A DNA stretch of 64,000 nucleotides from Marinomonas pontica (GCF_026191375.1 NZ_JAODTL010000022.1:186001-250000), one strand, 5' to 3'; positions 47,191-56,526 are shown, numbered from the stretch's first letter. A program made the numbers and translations. Notes: generated from the letters alone by a model not told the origin.

Positions 47191-47622
47191 CTAGCAATTT
47201 GCTTTAAAAGCACTGTGCCCTTGTTTGCGCTGATTCCCCATAGCACCAAGCCATTTTCTTACTTCTGATTGATCGCCAGATTGCAACGCAACATCCAGAT
47301 TTTTCAATACGGAAATCGTTTCATTAATGACTTTCTCGTAGTCAGCCTTGTTGTTTTTTAATTCACTGCCTTGCATCTGTTCAGCTGTAAATTTGTAGGG
47401 AGTCTCTGCACGCGATTTCTCAAAGTACATGATTAGTGTGTTTACATGTTTTGATGCGGATCCGCTGTTTCCTGATTTTATATCGGAAGACATTGAGCGC
47501 ATTTCGTCTTTAATGTGCTCCATATAACCGTGCAGCGCAGTATCATCACAAGATTCAGCCGCAAACAGTGCTGATGAACAAGAAATGGAGACAATTGCCG
47601 CAGTAAGAAGACCTTTATTCAT
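47191..47622 (-). CDS. cytochrome b562 family periplasmic protein
   Basis: A 143-residue exported protein: signal peptide about residues 1-22, then a four-helix bundle. The heme-ligand pattern of E. coli cytochrome b562 (Met7 and His102) fits Met41 (IKDEMRSM) and His136 (RKQGHSAF), which are the same 95 residues apart. Extra cysteines at 25 and 143 could form a disulfide or bind heme covalently. AAGGGTG precedes the ATG; an upstream start at 47655 would add 11 residues. Confidence 0.75.
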   Translation of the reverse strand: MNKGLLTAAIVSISCSSALFAAESCDDTALHGYMEHIKDEMRSMSSDIKSGNSGSASKHVNTLIMYFEKSRAETPYKFTAEQMQGSELKNNKADYEKVINETISVLKNLDVALQSGDQSEVRKWLGAMGNQRKQGHSAFKANC

Positions 47623-47835
47623 AAATACACCCTTAATCATAAAATGTGTAAACACCGTTAATTCAATAAATCTCTAAATTTAAAATAACACGATCACCAA
47701 AAATAACACCTACAATATTGTAAAAGGAACGTCACTTTGTATGTCTTATCAAATTCATTTATTGGCGAATGGTACACTTGCTGTGTATCGTAAGCACTTT
47801 GACATTAAATAAGAGAGGAGTTCATTATTTTCAGC

Positions 47836-48123
47836 TTGAAGTTTACTTTTTCCGTTCTACTCTGTTTGCTGATGAGTGAAATAACATTCGCAGAATGCAG
47901 TGACTTTGATGCCAAATTATCAGCAGACAAAGAAGCCCAAAAATACATGAGCGGAAAAACATTCAAAAGGGCTCAGGTGTTAAAAAAGCACCTACCCAGT
48001 GAACGTAAAGAAGTGGCCAGTTACGTGTATGTGAAAGAAAGCGACCTGTATTACACGGTGTATTCACTGATAAACGATAAATGCAAAGCCGAGATAATAA
48101 AAAGAACCAATGGAAAGCATTAG
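47836..48123 (+). CDS. small secreted protein with unusual start, function unknown
   Basis: About 95 residues with a signal peptide (FTFSVLLCLLMSEITFA-EC) and a short mature part with two cysteines (ECSDFD and NDKCKAE). The only strong ribosome site (GGAG at 47817-47820) is 15 nt from the TTG at 47836, too far, but 6 nt from an in-frame ATT at 47827. So it may start at a rare AUU codon, or the start may have mutated. No domain is recognised. Confidence 0.5.
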   Translation: MKFTFSVLLCLLMSEITFAECSDFDAKLSADKEAQKYMSGKTFKRAQVLKKHLPSERKEVASYVYVKESDLYYTVYSLINDKCKAEIIKRTNGKH

Positions 48124-48155
48124 CTAACCATTGGTTCTTGTACTTTAGAGAAAGG

Positions 48156-50633
48156 CTACTTTTCAGATTTTTTGCTTTTCTCTGTTGTCTTTTTTTTGTC
48201 CGATGATTTATCAGAAGTCGTTTCGTCATCTTCTGACTCTTCTTCGTCTTCCTCTTCCTCCTCACCGAGTTTCGAAATTTCTTCTAGTCGCTCGATGACT
48301 CTCGCAGATAAGGTTCCTTCAGGGTATTCACCCTCTTCATTTGCAACGCCAGGCTCAAGCCCAGTCAATAAATGCAAGGCTTCATCGGCTGTAGAGACAG
48401 CATAAACATGGAACATACCGGCTTTAACAGCCGCTATAATTTCATCATTCAACATCAAATTAACCGCATTTGATTTTGGGATGATAACGCCCTGAGTCCC
48501 TGTTAGTTCCCGAGCCTTACAGACATTAAAGAATCCTTCAATTTTTTCATTAACGCCTCCAATGGCTTGGATTTCACCGTATTGGTTCAAGGAACCTGTA
48601 ATCGCAAGATCCTGACGCAATGGGACTTGAATCAACGCTGAAAGCAAGCAACACAATTCGGCCGTTGATGCACTGTCGCCATCGATATAGCCATAGCTTT
48701 GCTCCATTGCAATAGACGCTGAAATGTCCAAAGGAAAACGTTGAGCGTATTTATTGCCCAGGTAACCCGATAAAATAAGCACCCCTTTAGAGTGAATATT
48801 TTGGCCTAAATTGGATTCACGCTCGATATCAATGATGCCTTTTCCGCCAGGATAGACCGTAGTAGAAATTCGAGCAGGCGCACCGAAACTGCTGTCGCCA
48901 ATTTGCATCACGGTCAAACCATTAATTTTACCAACAGCATGACCATCACTTTCCAATAGCACAGTGCCTTCAATGATTTCCTCAATGATTTTTTCGCTCA
49001 CTCGACCTGTGCGGTGTTTTTTGGCTTTTAATGCACGGGCAATATGGTCAGCGGTGATTTCGCTGTCTTTGGCCATTTGACGCACAAAATCCGCTTCGCC
49101 CAATAATTCAAACACGTCACCAATTTTTGCGGCCATTTCACGCTGATGTTCAGCCAAACGACTGCTGTATTCAATGAGCGCCGCTACACCATCTCGAGTG
49201 ACGTTAGCGTACTCTTCTTTGTCAACACGATCTTTCATGAGACGTGCAAACGACAATTCAGATTCTTTGGAGCGCTTCAAAGTGTCGTCAAAATCCACTA
49301 ACACCCTAAACATTTCTTGAAAATCAGGATCAGCATCTTGCAACAAATAATAGATATCACGAGCGCCAATCAACACAACCTTCACCTGTAATGGCAAATC
49401 TTGTGGCGACAACGTCATTGTATTCATTAAGCCCATATCAGCGTATGGGTGCTCAATTTTGATGGTTTTACTTTTAAGAGCTCGCTTTAGGGCTTCCCAT
49501 AAATAATGGTCCGTTAGTAGCTTTTCGGCATCCAAAATTAAATAACCACCGTTCGCGGCATGCAAACTGCCAGAGCGTATCAAACGGTAATTGGTCACCA
49601 ACATACCTTGATCGCTGCTGTGTTCCACCTGCCCAAACAAATTACGGTAAGTTGGATGCGGCTCGTAAACAACTGGCTGCCCGCTGTTTGCTTCATGAGT
49701 AATGGCAATATTAGGTAGATAAAGCTCCTCGTAAAACTGACGACGACCTATCTCATCACGGTTTTCAGACGCTTTTTCGTCTGCCATTTGGTCAATAATG
49801 GTCTTGTCTAGATCGTCCCTTAATGCTTTGAGATGTGCCGTAATATCGGCATTGTCTTGGTATTTTTCAAACAAACCAGACATGAGCGGATCAAGTGCTT
49901 CTTTTACGGTGTCTAAGTTCAGCTGACGAATTTGTTCGTATGTCGCACGTTTCCATTGTGGCAGTCCAAGCAATTCTTCATTGAGCAGCCCTTCCAATGT
50001 TGATACACCCTCTTGGAAAGCATCGCGTTCATCGTCAGTCAGTGCGGCAAACTCGTTCTCTTCTAAAGCCTTTCCGTCCTTCATTGGTGCAAAACTTACT
50101 GACGATGCATCGCGGAACATCGCAACGCCAATTTTCCCTGAAATACGTTCTACTTTGTTGATAGCGGCTTCATATTGATCATTAAATGCGCGATCAATAA
50201 CAGACTTTTGTTGCTGATAGGACGGGTTTTCAAATGCGGCAGGAAACGTCGCCATTAGGCCGTCTATTAGGGCACGAATCTCTTTTTCAAACTCTGAGGC
50301 CAAGCCCGGAGAAAATTCGATCGCTTTCGGGCGATGACTTTCAGTAAAGTTATTAACGTATGCCCATTCATTTGGTGCTGGTCGGCGTTTTGCCTCACTG
50401 CGCAAGTAACTCAACACATAGGATGAACGCCCTGTACCAGAATCCCCCATGGCAAAAATATTGTAACCAGGACGTTGCATAGCGACACCGAACTGAATCG
50501 CTTCCACAGCACGTTCTTGCCCTAAAATACCGCTGAGTGGCTCTATGTCATTAAGCGTTTTAAACGTCAGGTGATCATTCGGTACTTTTGCAGCAAGCGC
50601 TTGGTAAGGTAGAGAGGCAACCATGTTAGACAT
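48156..50633 (-). CDS. LonH/YcbZ-type ATP-dependent Lon-family protease
   Basis: An 825-residue protein with an AAA_32-type ATPase region and a C-terminal Lon serine protease domain. The Walker A reads GDSGTGRSS, with Arg where Lys is usual, as in other members of this subfamily. The Ser-Lys dyad is Ser654 (DGDSASTAEL) and Lys697 (GGVNEKIEGFF), 43 residues apart as in Lon. The last ~40 residues are a low-complexity acidic-then-basic tail. AAGGA lies 9 nt before the chosen ATG. Substrates are unknown. Confidence 0.87.
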   Translation of the reverse strand: MSNMVASLPYQALAAKVPNDHLTFKTLNDIEPLSGILGQERAVEAIQFGVAMQRPGYNIFAMGDSGTGRSSYVLSYLRSEAKRRPAPNEWAYVNNFTESHRPKAIEFSPGLASEFEKEIRALIDGLMATFPAAFENPSYQQQKSVIDRAFNDQYEAAINKVERISGKIGVAMFRDASSVSFAPMKDGKALEENEFAALTDDERDAFQEGVSTLEGLLNEELLGLPQWKRATYEQIRQLNLDTVKEALDPLMSGLFEKYQDNADITAHLKALRDDLDKTIIDQMADEKASENRDEIGRRQFYEELYLPNIAITHEANSGQPVVYEPHPTYRNLFGQVEHSSDQGMLVTNYRLIRSGSLHAANGGYLILDAEKLLTDHYLWEALKRALKSKTIKIEHPYADMGLMNTMTLSPQDLPLQVKVVLIGARDIYYLLQDADPDFQEMFRVLVDFDDTLKRSKESELSFARLMKDRVDKEEYANVTRDGVAALIEYSSRLAEHQREMAAKIGDVFELLGEADFVRQMAKDSEITADHIARALKAKKHRTGRVSEKIIEEIIEGTVLLESDGHAVGKINGLTVMQIGDSSFGAPARISTTVYPGGKGIIDIERESNLGQNIHSKGVLILSGYLGNKYAQRFPLDISASIAMEQSYGYIDGDSASTAELCCLLSALIQVPLRQDLAITGSLNQYGEIQAIGGVNEKIEGFFNVCKARELTGTQGVIIPKSNAVNLMLNDEIIAAVKAGMFHVYAVSTADEALHLLTGLEPGVANEEGEYPEGTLSARVIERLEEISKLGEEEEEDEEESEDDETTSDKSSDKKKTTEKSKKSEK

Positions 50634-50808
50634 CAATGGGTTTCCTTTTGTTGAACAGACCGTAAAAAATGGTCTGTGAAAGAGAAACACTTCTCTTTCG
50701 AATATGTTATGTAAATACAATATGTTGAGACTAACACTCTGATGCCACTTCGCCTATATGACAAAACAAATATCAGAGTGACTACTTGCTCAATAAAATA
50801 GAGGTTTA

Positions 50809-51618
50809 TCAGTTATGAGTAGGCTGTAGCAAATTTTCTGGGTTGGCTTTTGAAAACACTCGGTGGAAGTTTTGTGCCGTGGCTTCTAGCAACGCTTCGT
50901 ATCGAATACCTTTTAAATCAGCGACATATTGTGCGACCTCGGACACGTATTTGGGCTCGTTTTTCTTTCCTCGATAAGGAACCGGCGCAAGATACGGAGC
51001 ATCAGTTTCAACAATCAACGATTCCAAAGGAAGCTTACGCACTGTCTCTTTTAGATCCTCAGCCGTCTTAAACGTCACTATCCCCGAAATAGAAATCAGA
51101 TAATTTTCATCCAACGCGGCTTTTGCCATGTCATAATCTTCGGTAAAGCAATGCAATACTCCGGCAGAGTCGCGGTTGCCATATTGCTTAATCAAAGCCA
51201 TAGTATCTGCTTTTGCGTTACGGGTATGAACAATGACAGGCAACTCCAGTTTGCCAGCTAACTGAAGGTGATGCATAAAGCTCACCTTTTGTGCTTCATG
51301 AGCTTGCTCTGACGCCTCATAAAAATAATCTAAGCCCGTTTCACCGATAGCAATTACTTTTGGATCCGCAGCGTAGCGAGCAAGCAAAAGATCATCACGA
51401 ACCAATCCTTCACTCTGTAATGGATGAACACCACAACTGGCATACACACCCTCCCTCCGAGTAAACCCTAATACCGTGTCCATTTTATTCAAATCAACCG
51501 ATATGGTCAGTAATTGCCTAACACCTTGCTGATAAGCCGCGTTTAATGCGCCGTTAACATCATTGTTGTAGGGTGCCAAATCCAGCATATCTAGATGGCA
51601 ATGGGTATCAATTAACAT
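50809..51618 (-). CDS. tatD: TatD-family metal-dependent hydrolase (YcfH-like)
   Basis: A 269-residue TIM-barrel nuclease. Metal ligands are in DTHCHLDM, GETGLDYFY, VIVHTRNA, GVLHCFTED and VETDAPYLAP. Members are 3'-5' DNases or D-aminoacyl-tRNA editing enzymes. It closes the pabC-mltG-tmk-holB block; the YcfH homologue is found at this place in many gammaproteobacteria. holB lies 7 nt upstream. Confidence 0.93.
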   Translation of the reverse strand: MLIDTHCHLDMLDLAPYNNDVNGALNAAYQQGVRQLLTISVDLNKMDTVLGFTRREGVYASCGVHPLQSEGLVRDDLLLARYAADPKVIAIGETGLDYFYEASEQAHEAQKVSFMHHLQLAGKLELPVIVHTRNAKADTMALIKQYGNRDSAGVLHCFTEDYDMAKAALDENYLISISGIVTFKTAEDLKETVRKLPLESLIVETDAPYLAPVPYRGKKNEPKYVSEVAQYVADLKGIRYEALLEATAQNFHRVFSKANPENLLQPTHN

Positions 51619-51625
51619 AGTCTGT

Positions 51626-52564
51626 TTACCACTGGTTCAATTCGTGTGTTAGTTGCATTATGGGGTTTAAGTTTGTTTTTTGAAGGTCTGACTTTAAATT
51701 TTGCAGGGATTGATAACGCAACATAAGTTGTTGAATACCCAATCGAGACACAAGTACGTTAAAAATACCTTGCAACGCAGCGTCTAATGGCGCTCCTGTA
51801 GAGTGGCAAATAAACTGATGTAAAATGGCGGCCAATCCATTGCAGTAATCTTCAACATTGTTACTGTCCATACCCTTAATAACATCACTGACAGGCATCC
51901 TGCCATGCACCATTTCACTCAGTTTTTGGGGTAACTCCAGATATATTGGCGTTTTTCCCTGCTGCTGAATCGACAATAGTCGAAATGGCTGAGTCGTTAG
52001 CCAAAATAAAGATGACAAAACCTCCCCTTCTGGTTGTTGGGTTAGCCATGTCTTAACTGCATCAAGGCTCGGTGTTGGCACGTTAACCAAAAGGCAACGG
52101 CTTCGAATGGTTGGCAATAAACTGGTCGATTGAGAGCTTGTCAACACAAAATAAGTTCGTGCCGCTGGCTCTTCAAGCGCCTTAAGCACGGCGTTCGCAG
52201 CATTTATATTCATGGCTTGTGCGTGGGTAATTAGCACCACTTTATTGTGGCCCACTTGGGGCTTTTGGCTAATTTGACGAACGAGTAAGCGAACTTGATC
52301 TACTTTTATCGTAGACGCCTCACCATCAAGAACACGAAAGTCTGGGTGCGTATCCGCTCGCATCAATTGACAAGAATGGCAGTATCCACAAGCTGATGCT
52401 TGGTCACTTTCGCACATCAAGTCTTTCACCATTTCGTGGGCCAGCTCTTCTTGTCCCACACCGTCCGCTCCGGTTATCAACAACGCGTGCGAAAGGCTAT
52501 TAGTTTGCTTTAAAACTTGTACTTGGCGTAAACAGGGTAAGAGCCAATCCGCGATATGTGTCAT
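51626..52564 (-). CDS. holB: DNA polymerase III delta-prime subunit
   Basis: A 312-residue clamp-loader subunit. The Walker A is degenerate (GADGVGQEEL). The four zinc cysteines lie in MCESDQASACGYCHSC, the usual delta-prime module, and TIRSRCLLV is the arginine-finger (SRC) motif. It starts directly at the tmk stop, and tatD follows; the pilZ gene that often sits between holB and tatD in pseudomonads is missing here. Confidence 0.93.
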   Translation of the reverse strand: MTHIADWLLPCLRQVQVLKQTNSLSHALLITGADGVGQEELAHEMVKDLMCESDQASACGYCHSCQLMRADTHPDFRVLDGEASTIKVDQVRLLVRQISQKPQVGHNKVVLITHAQAMNINAANAVLKALEEPAARTYFVLTSSQSTSLLPTIRSRCLLVNVPTPSLDAVKTWLTQQPEGEVLSSLFWLTTQPFRLLSIQQQGKTPIYLELPQKLSEMVHGRMPVSDVIKGMDSNNVEDYCNGLAAILHQFICHSTGAPLDAALQGIFNVLVSRLGIQQLMLRYQSLQNLKSDLQKTNLNPIMQLTHELNQW

Positions 52565-53203
52565 TTAGCTAATTCCAGACCAAGCATTATTGAGTTGAAC
52601 AAGCTGCTTTTCAATTTGGTATTTGACCGACTCTAATGATTGACTGGCATCAATAACTTTGACTCGATCAGGTTCGACATCTGCTCGCTCAAGAAAACCG
52701 TCACGTACTTTTTGATGAAACGACAACGATTCCTTGTCTAAACGGTCTTGGTGTTGACGTTGAACAACCCGTTCCTGTCCCAACTCAACAGGCACATCCA
52801 GCAGCAAAGTTGCATCAGGTTTATTCTCACCAACAACCCAGCGGCTCAACTGATCCAATACAGCCACATCTCCACCGCGCGCTTTACCCTGATACACATA
52901 ACTTGAATCAAGAAATCGATCACTGATTACCCAAATACCCTCATCAAGAGCTGGCTGTATTTTTTCAGCCAAATGCTGAGCTCTCGCAGCGAAAACAAGT
53001 AACAGTTCCGCTACATCATTCACTTTTTCTTCACGTGGACTCAAGATAAGCTGGCGTATTTCTTCAGCTAGCGGCGTTCCACCCGGTTCACGAGTCATAA
53101 TATAGGGAATGCTGTGCTGCTCTAACCATTGTTGGATAAATTGAATCGCGGTTGTTTTGCCACTGCCTTCTCCTCCTTCAAGCGAAATAAATTTGCCTCT
53201 CAT
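52565..53203 (-). CDS. tmk: thymidylate kinase
   Basis: A 212-residue dTMP kinase. The P-loop is EGGEGSGKT, the DRX motif is in ISDRFLDSSYVYQG, and the lid region is around RQHQDRLDKESL. It phosphorylates dTMP to dTDP. It lies in the mltG-tmk-holB order with no gap to holB and 12 nt to mltG. Confidence 0.96.
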   Translation of the reverse strand: MRGKFISLEGGEGSGKTTAIQFIQQWLEQHSIPYIMTREPGGTPLAEEIRQLILSPREEKVNDVAELLLVFAARAQHLAEKIQPALDEGIWVISDRFLDSSYVYQGKARGGDVAVLDQLSRWVVGENKPDATLLLDVPVELGQERVVQRQHQDRLDKESLSFHQKVRDGFLERADVEPDRVKVIDASQSLESVKYQIEKQLVQLNNAWSGIS

Positions 53204-53215
53204 TATACAACCTCT

Positions 53216-54253
53216 CTATTTCGAACTTTCTGGCGTTGAACGGTAGTCTTCTCGACGCTTATATTGATACTTTCTGACTGCTTGATTGTGTTCTTTCAGT
53301 GTATTTGAAAACGCATGAGTTCCATCGCCTTTTGCAACAAAATACAACGCGTTCGTCTTGTCAGGGTTTAACGCCGCGGCTATTGCGTCACGGCCCACAT
53401 TTGCTATGGGAGTTGGCGGCAGACCATAATATCGGTATGTATTATAAGGCGAAGAATCTTGTAAACCTTTCCGAGTTAAATTTCCTTTAAAACTTTCTCC
53501 TAACCCATATATTACCGTTGGGTCTGTCTGCAAGCGCATGCCTTTTAATAGTCGGCTAATAAATACACCTGCAATCAAAGGACGCTCCTCTGGAACACCG
53601 GTTTCTTTCTCTATAATAGACGCCATAATCAAAGCGTCATATGGGGATTTATAAGGCAAATTTGCCGCTTTGTTATCCCAAAGCGTGGATAAGGTCTGAC
53701 TCATCAACTCGTGTGCGTGTTTCAGAATACTCACATCCGTATCCCCATCGTGATATCGGTAAGTATTCGCAAAAAATTGTCCTTCTGGGTGCGTTACATC
53801 TAGTCCGATGCGCTGAGCAATCTCTTCATTTGTCGCCTCTAGTAATGTCATGCTGATATTGCCTTTGGCCTGCATCGTACGAAGGAAGTCTTGGGTCGTT
53901 TTACCTTCTAACAAGGTAATGGAATAAAAAATGGATTGCCCTGAATCAAAAAGCGACATCAGATCCAATAAATTCATCGTGGGGTCAATGGCATACTTAC
54001 CCACTTTCGGCACCCACTCTGGGTGAAGCTTTGCCACCACTCTGGTTAAAAATGGCTGAGAGATTAAACCTTTAGAACTCAGTTCTTTACCTAAACTGTA
54101 TGCAGAATCTCCAGCTCGAACCTCAAAAGTATCCTCAGAGCTAAGCGATATCGGCACGGTAATAGAGTGATACAGATAACCCGCTAAGATCGCTGACAGC
54201 GTCATAACTAAAAAGACAATACGATAAAACCACCTAAAGAACGGCATGCACAT
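53216..54253 (-). CDS. mltG: endolytic murein transglycosylase MltG
   Basis: A 345-residue inner-membrane protein with one N-terminal membrane segment (about 9-28), a LysM-like region and a YceG catalytic domain. The catalytic Glu is in ASIIEKETGVPEE and QTDPTVIYGLG follows, both family signatures. It cuts nascent peptidoglycan strands. Its 5' end overlaps pabC by 20 bp, so the genes are coupled. Confidence 0.95.
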   Translation of the reverse strand: MCMPFFRWFYRIVFLVMTLSAILAGYLYHSITVPISLSSEDTFEVRAGDSAYSLGKELSSKGLISQPFLTRVVAKLHPEWVPKVGKYAIDPTMNLLDLMSLFDSGQSIFYSITLLEGKTTQDFLRTMQAKGNISMTLLEATNEEIAQRIGLDVTHPEGQFFANTYRYHDGDTDVSILKHAHELMSQTLSTLWDNKAANLPYKSPYDALIMASIIEKETGVPEERPLIAGVFISRLLKGMRLQTDPTVIYGLGESFKGNLTRKGLQDSSPYNTYRYYGLPPTPIANVGRDAIAAALNPDKTNALYFVAKGDGTHAFSNTLKEHNQAVRKYQYKRREDYRSTPESSK

Positions 54254-55061
54254 CCTTACTTTGCATTAATTTTTGTAATTTACGAGTATGAATGCCAATG
54301 GGGAGAGACAATCCGCCCACAGCAGTAACAGGAACAATGCCCATTAAACTATTCGAAATAAAGACTTCGTCTGCCGATTTGACCTCAGACAAACCAAAAT
54401 TGCCTATTTGAACCACATAAGCGGTTTGCTCTTTCAAAATAGCTTGTCGAAAAGTCCCCTGAACACCTGCTTCGCTAAGCGCTGGGGTATACAAAATGCC
54501 ACTTTTAAACCAAAAAAGATTACTCTGAATACATTCAATGACACGCTGATCGGAACTTAACATGATGGCTTCAAAGTCTGGAGACAATAAAAAACGCTTG
54601 GCCACAATATTTTCCAAACGGTTTAAATGTTTGATACCCGCTAAAAAACGGTTTTTATTGACGGGAACAGGTGAAATAGACAGAGAAACGCCACTTTTGC
54701 GGATGGTCTGATAATCCGGCGCAGTTAGGATGCCAATGACAATAGTATGATTGCTGTCATTTGGCGGTAAATAACCTCGCCCTCCTTCCCCTCGACTGAC
54801 GATAATTTTCACTACGGATTCACGATCAATGAACGGCAAAACTGTGTCATGCAGAAAACGGGTAAGATTTTGTTTTTGCTCAAAACTCAGCGGCATGCCG
54901 AGCTTAGTCAAACCACGGTACATACGAGATAAATGGTCATTGAGCTGGAAAAAACATTGAGGAATAACACGAATGGTTTCAAAGACACCATCACCGTATG
55001 AAAACGCACGGTCGGCAACAGAAACAGAGCTGTTCAATCTATAATCGACGAACCATGTCAT
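54234..55061 (-). CDS. pabC: aminodeoxychorismate lyase
   Basis: A 275-residue fold-type IV PLP enzyme. The PLP lysine is in AGIKHLNRLENI, and SYGDGVFETIRV near the N-terminus and IVSRGEGGRGY are class signatures. It makes p-aminobenzoate from aminodeoxychorismate for folate synthesis. It overlaps mltG, the standard gammaproteobacterial arrangement. The tRNA array ends 48 bp upstream. Confidence 0.93.
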   Translation of the reverse strand: MTWFVDYRLNSSVSVADRAFSYGDGVFETIRVIPQCFFQLNDHLSRMYRGLTKLGMPLSFEQKQNLTRFLHDTVLPFIDRESVVKIIVSRGEGGRGYLPPNDSNHTIVIGILTAPDYQTIRKSGVSLSISPVPVNKNRFLAGIKHLNRLENIVAKRFLLSPDFEAIMLSSDQRVIECIQSNLFWFKSGILYTPALSEAGVQGTFRQAILKEQTAYVVQIGNFGLSEVKSADEVFISNSLMGIVPVTAVGGLSLPIGIHTRKLQKLMQSKDVHAVL

Positions 55062-55109
55062 GGCTAAAAACTCAAAATTGAAGGTTAGCTATGATAACGC
55101 AAAAAAGAA

Positions 55110-55185
55110 TGGCGTCCCATAGGGGGTTCGAACCCCTGTTACCGCCGTGAAAGGGCGGTGTCCTAGGCCTCTAGACGAATGGGAC
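55110..55185 (-). tRNA. tRNA-Glu (UUC)
   Basis: Complete 76-nt cloverleaf with encoded CCA; anticodon loop CTTTCAC gives UUC. Last gene of the array in transcription order; a T-rich run follows it. Confidence 0.97.
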
Positions 55186-55213
55186 ATATAAATACTTTCT
55201 TTACGAAAGAAAT

Positions 55214-55288
55214 TGGAGCGGGAAACGAGGCTCGAACTCGCGACCCCAACCTTGGCAAGGTTGTGCTCTACCACTGAGCTATTCCCGC
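55214..55288 (-). tRNA. tRNA-Gly (GCC)
   Basis: 75 nt with encoded CCA; anticodon GCC in loop TTGCCAA. Identical to the other Gly copies. Confidence 0.97.
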
Positions 55289-55305
55289 GTAAACATTTTA
55301 AAGAG

Positions 55306-55381
55306 TGGCGTCCCATAGGGGGTTCGAACCCCTGTTACCGCCGTGAAAGGGCGGTGTCCTAGGCCTCTAGACGAATGGGAC
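55306..55381 (-). tRNA. tRNA-Glu (UUC)
   Basis: 76 nt with encoded CCA; same sequence as the other six Glu copies. Confidence 0.97.
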
Positions 55382-55432
55382 ACATTTTAACACACTAGAT
55401 CACGACACAATCATTTACACAGTAAATAAAAG

Positions 55433-55508
55433 TGGCGTCCCATAGGGGGTTCGAACCCCTGTTACCGCCGTGAAAGGGCGGTGTCCTAGGCCTCTAGACG
55501 AATGGGAC
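55433..55508 (-). tRNA. tRNA-Glu (UUC)
   Basis: 76 nt with encoded CCA; first of the 275-bp-spaced Glu copies. Confidence 0.97.
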
Positions 55509-55566
55509 ACAATTCAGTTTTGACAAAACTGTAAACTGATCACTCTGCTATCGCTAACAAGAATGA

Positions 55567-55641
55567 TGGAGCGGGAAACGAGGCTCGAACTCGCGACCCC
55601 AACCTTGGCAAGGTTGTGCTCTACCACTGAGCTATTCCCGC
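55567..55641 (-). tRNA. tRNA-Gly (GCC)
   Basis: 75 nt with encoded CCA; part of repeat unit 1. Confidence 0.97.
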
Positions 55642-55707
55642 ATTACTAACCGCTCTACTCTATTCAAGCGATTTACGACCTCTATTTACATAGAGCATCC
55701 TAAATAG

Positions 55708-55783
55708 TGGCGTCCCATAGGGGGTTCGAACCCCTGTTACCGCCGTGAAAGGGCGGTGTCCTAGGCCTCTAGACGAATGGGAC
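55708..55783 (-). tRNA. tRNA-Glu (UUC)
   Basis: 76 nt with encoded CCA; exactly 275 bp from the previous Glu copy of the repeat. Confidence 0.97.
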
Positions 55784-55841
55784 ACAATTCAGTTTTGACA
55801 AAACTGTAAACTGATCACTCTGCTATCGCTAACAAGAATGA

Positions 55842-55916
55842 TGGAGCGGGAAACGAGGCTCGAACTCGCGACCCCAACCTTGGCAAGGTTGTGCTCTACC
55901 ACTGAGCTATTCCCGC
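55842..55916 (-). tRNA. tRNA-Gly (GCC)
   Basis: 75 nt with encoded CCA; 275 bp from the copy at 55567. Confidence 0.97.
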
Positions 55917-55982
55917 ATTACTAACCGCTCTACTCTATTCAAGCGATTTACGACCTCTATTTACATAGAGCATCCTAAATAG

Positions 55983-56058
55983 TGGCGTCCCATAGGGGGT
56001 TCGAACCCCTGTTACCGCCGTGAAAGGGCGGTGTCCTAGGCCTCTAGACGAATGGGAC
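55983..56058 (-). tRNA. tRNA-Glu (UUC)
   Basis: 76 nt with encoded CCA; repeat unit 3, whose spacer has two base changes. Confidence 0.97.
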
Positions 56059-56116
56059 ACAAGTCAGTTTTGACAAAACTGTAAACTGATCATTCTGCTA
56101 TCGCTAACAAGAATGA

Positions 56117-56191
56117 TGGAGCGGGAAACGAGGCTCGAACTCGCGACCCCAACCTTGGCAAGGTTGTGCTCTACCACTGAGCTATTCCCGC
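56117..56191 (-). tRNA. tRNA-Gly (GCC)
   Basis: 75 nt with encoded CCA; repeat unit 3. Confidence 0.97.
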
Positions 56192-56257
56192 ATTACTAAC
56201 CGCTCTACTCTATTCAAGCGATTTACGACCTCTATTTACATAGAGCATCCTAAATAG

Positions 56258-56333
56258 TGGCGTCCCATAGGGGGTTCGAACCCCTGTTACCGCCGTGAAA
56301 GGGCGGTGTCCTAGGCCTCTAGACGAATGGGAC
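56258..56333 (-). tRNA. tRNA-Glu (UUC)
   Basis: 76 nt with encoded CCA; repeat unit 4. Confidence 0.97.
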
Positions 56334-56391
56334 ACAATTCAGTTTTGACAAAACTGTAAACTGATCACTCTGCTATCGCTAACAAGAATGA

Positions 56392-56466
56392 TGGAGCGGG
56401 AAACGAGGCTCGAACTCGCGACCCCAACCTTGGCAAGGTTGTGCTCTACCACTGAGCTATTCCCGC
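56392..56466 (-). tRNA. tRNA-Gly (GCC)
   Basis: 75 nt with encoded CCA; repeat unit 4, with a different sequence after it. Confidence 0.97.
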
Positions 56467-56526
56467 AAAACACTTCTCATACACATCTAAAAATAGGTAG
56501 ACTACACAAACATCCTTATGAAAAGA

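Larger units (their letters stand above)
55433..56466. repeat. 275-bp tandem repeat of tRNA-Glu/tRNA-Gly pairs (four units)
   Basis: tRNA-Glu starts at 55433, 55708, 55983 and 56258 and tRNA-Gly at 55567, 55842, 56117 and 56392 are each exactly 275 bp apart, and the spacers between them are the same apart from two substitutions in the third unit. Each Glu-Gly spacer contains a hairpin-forming CAGTTTTG / CAAAACTG pair. Confidence 0.95.
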
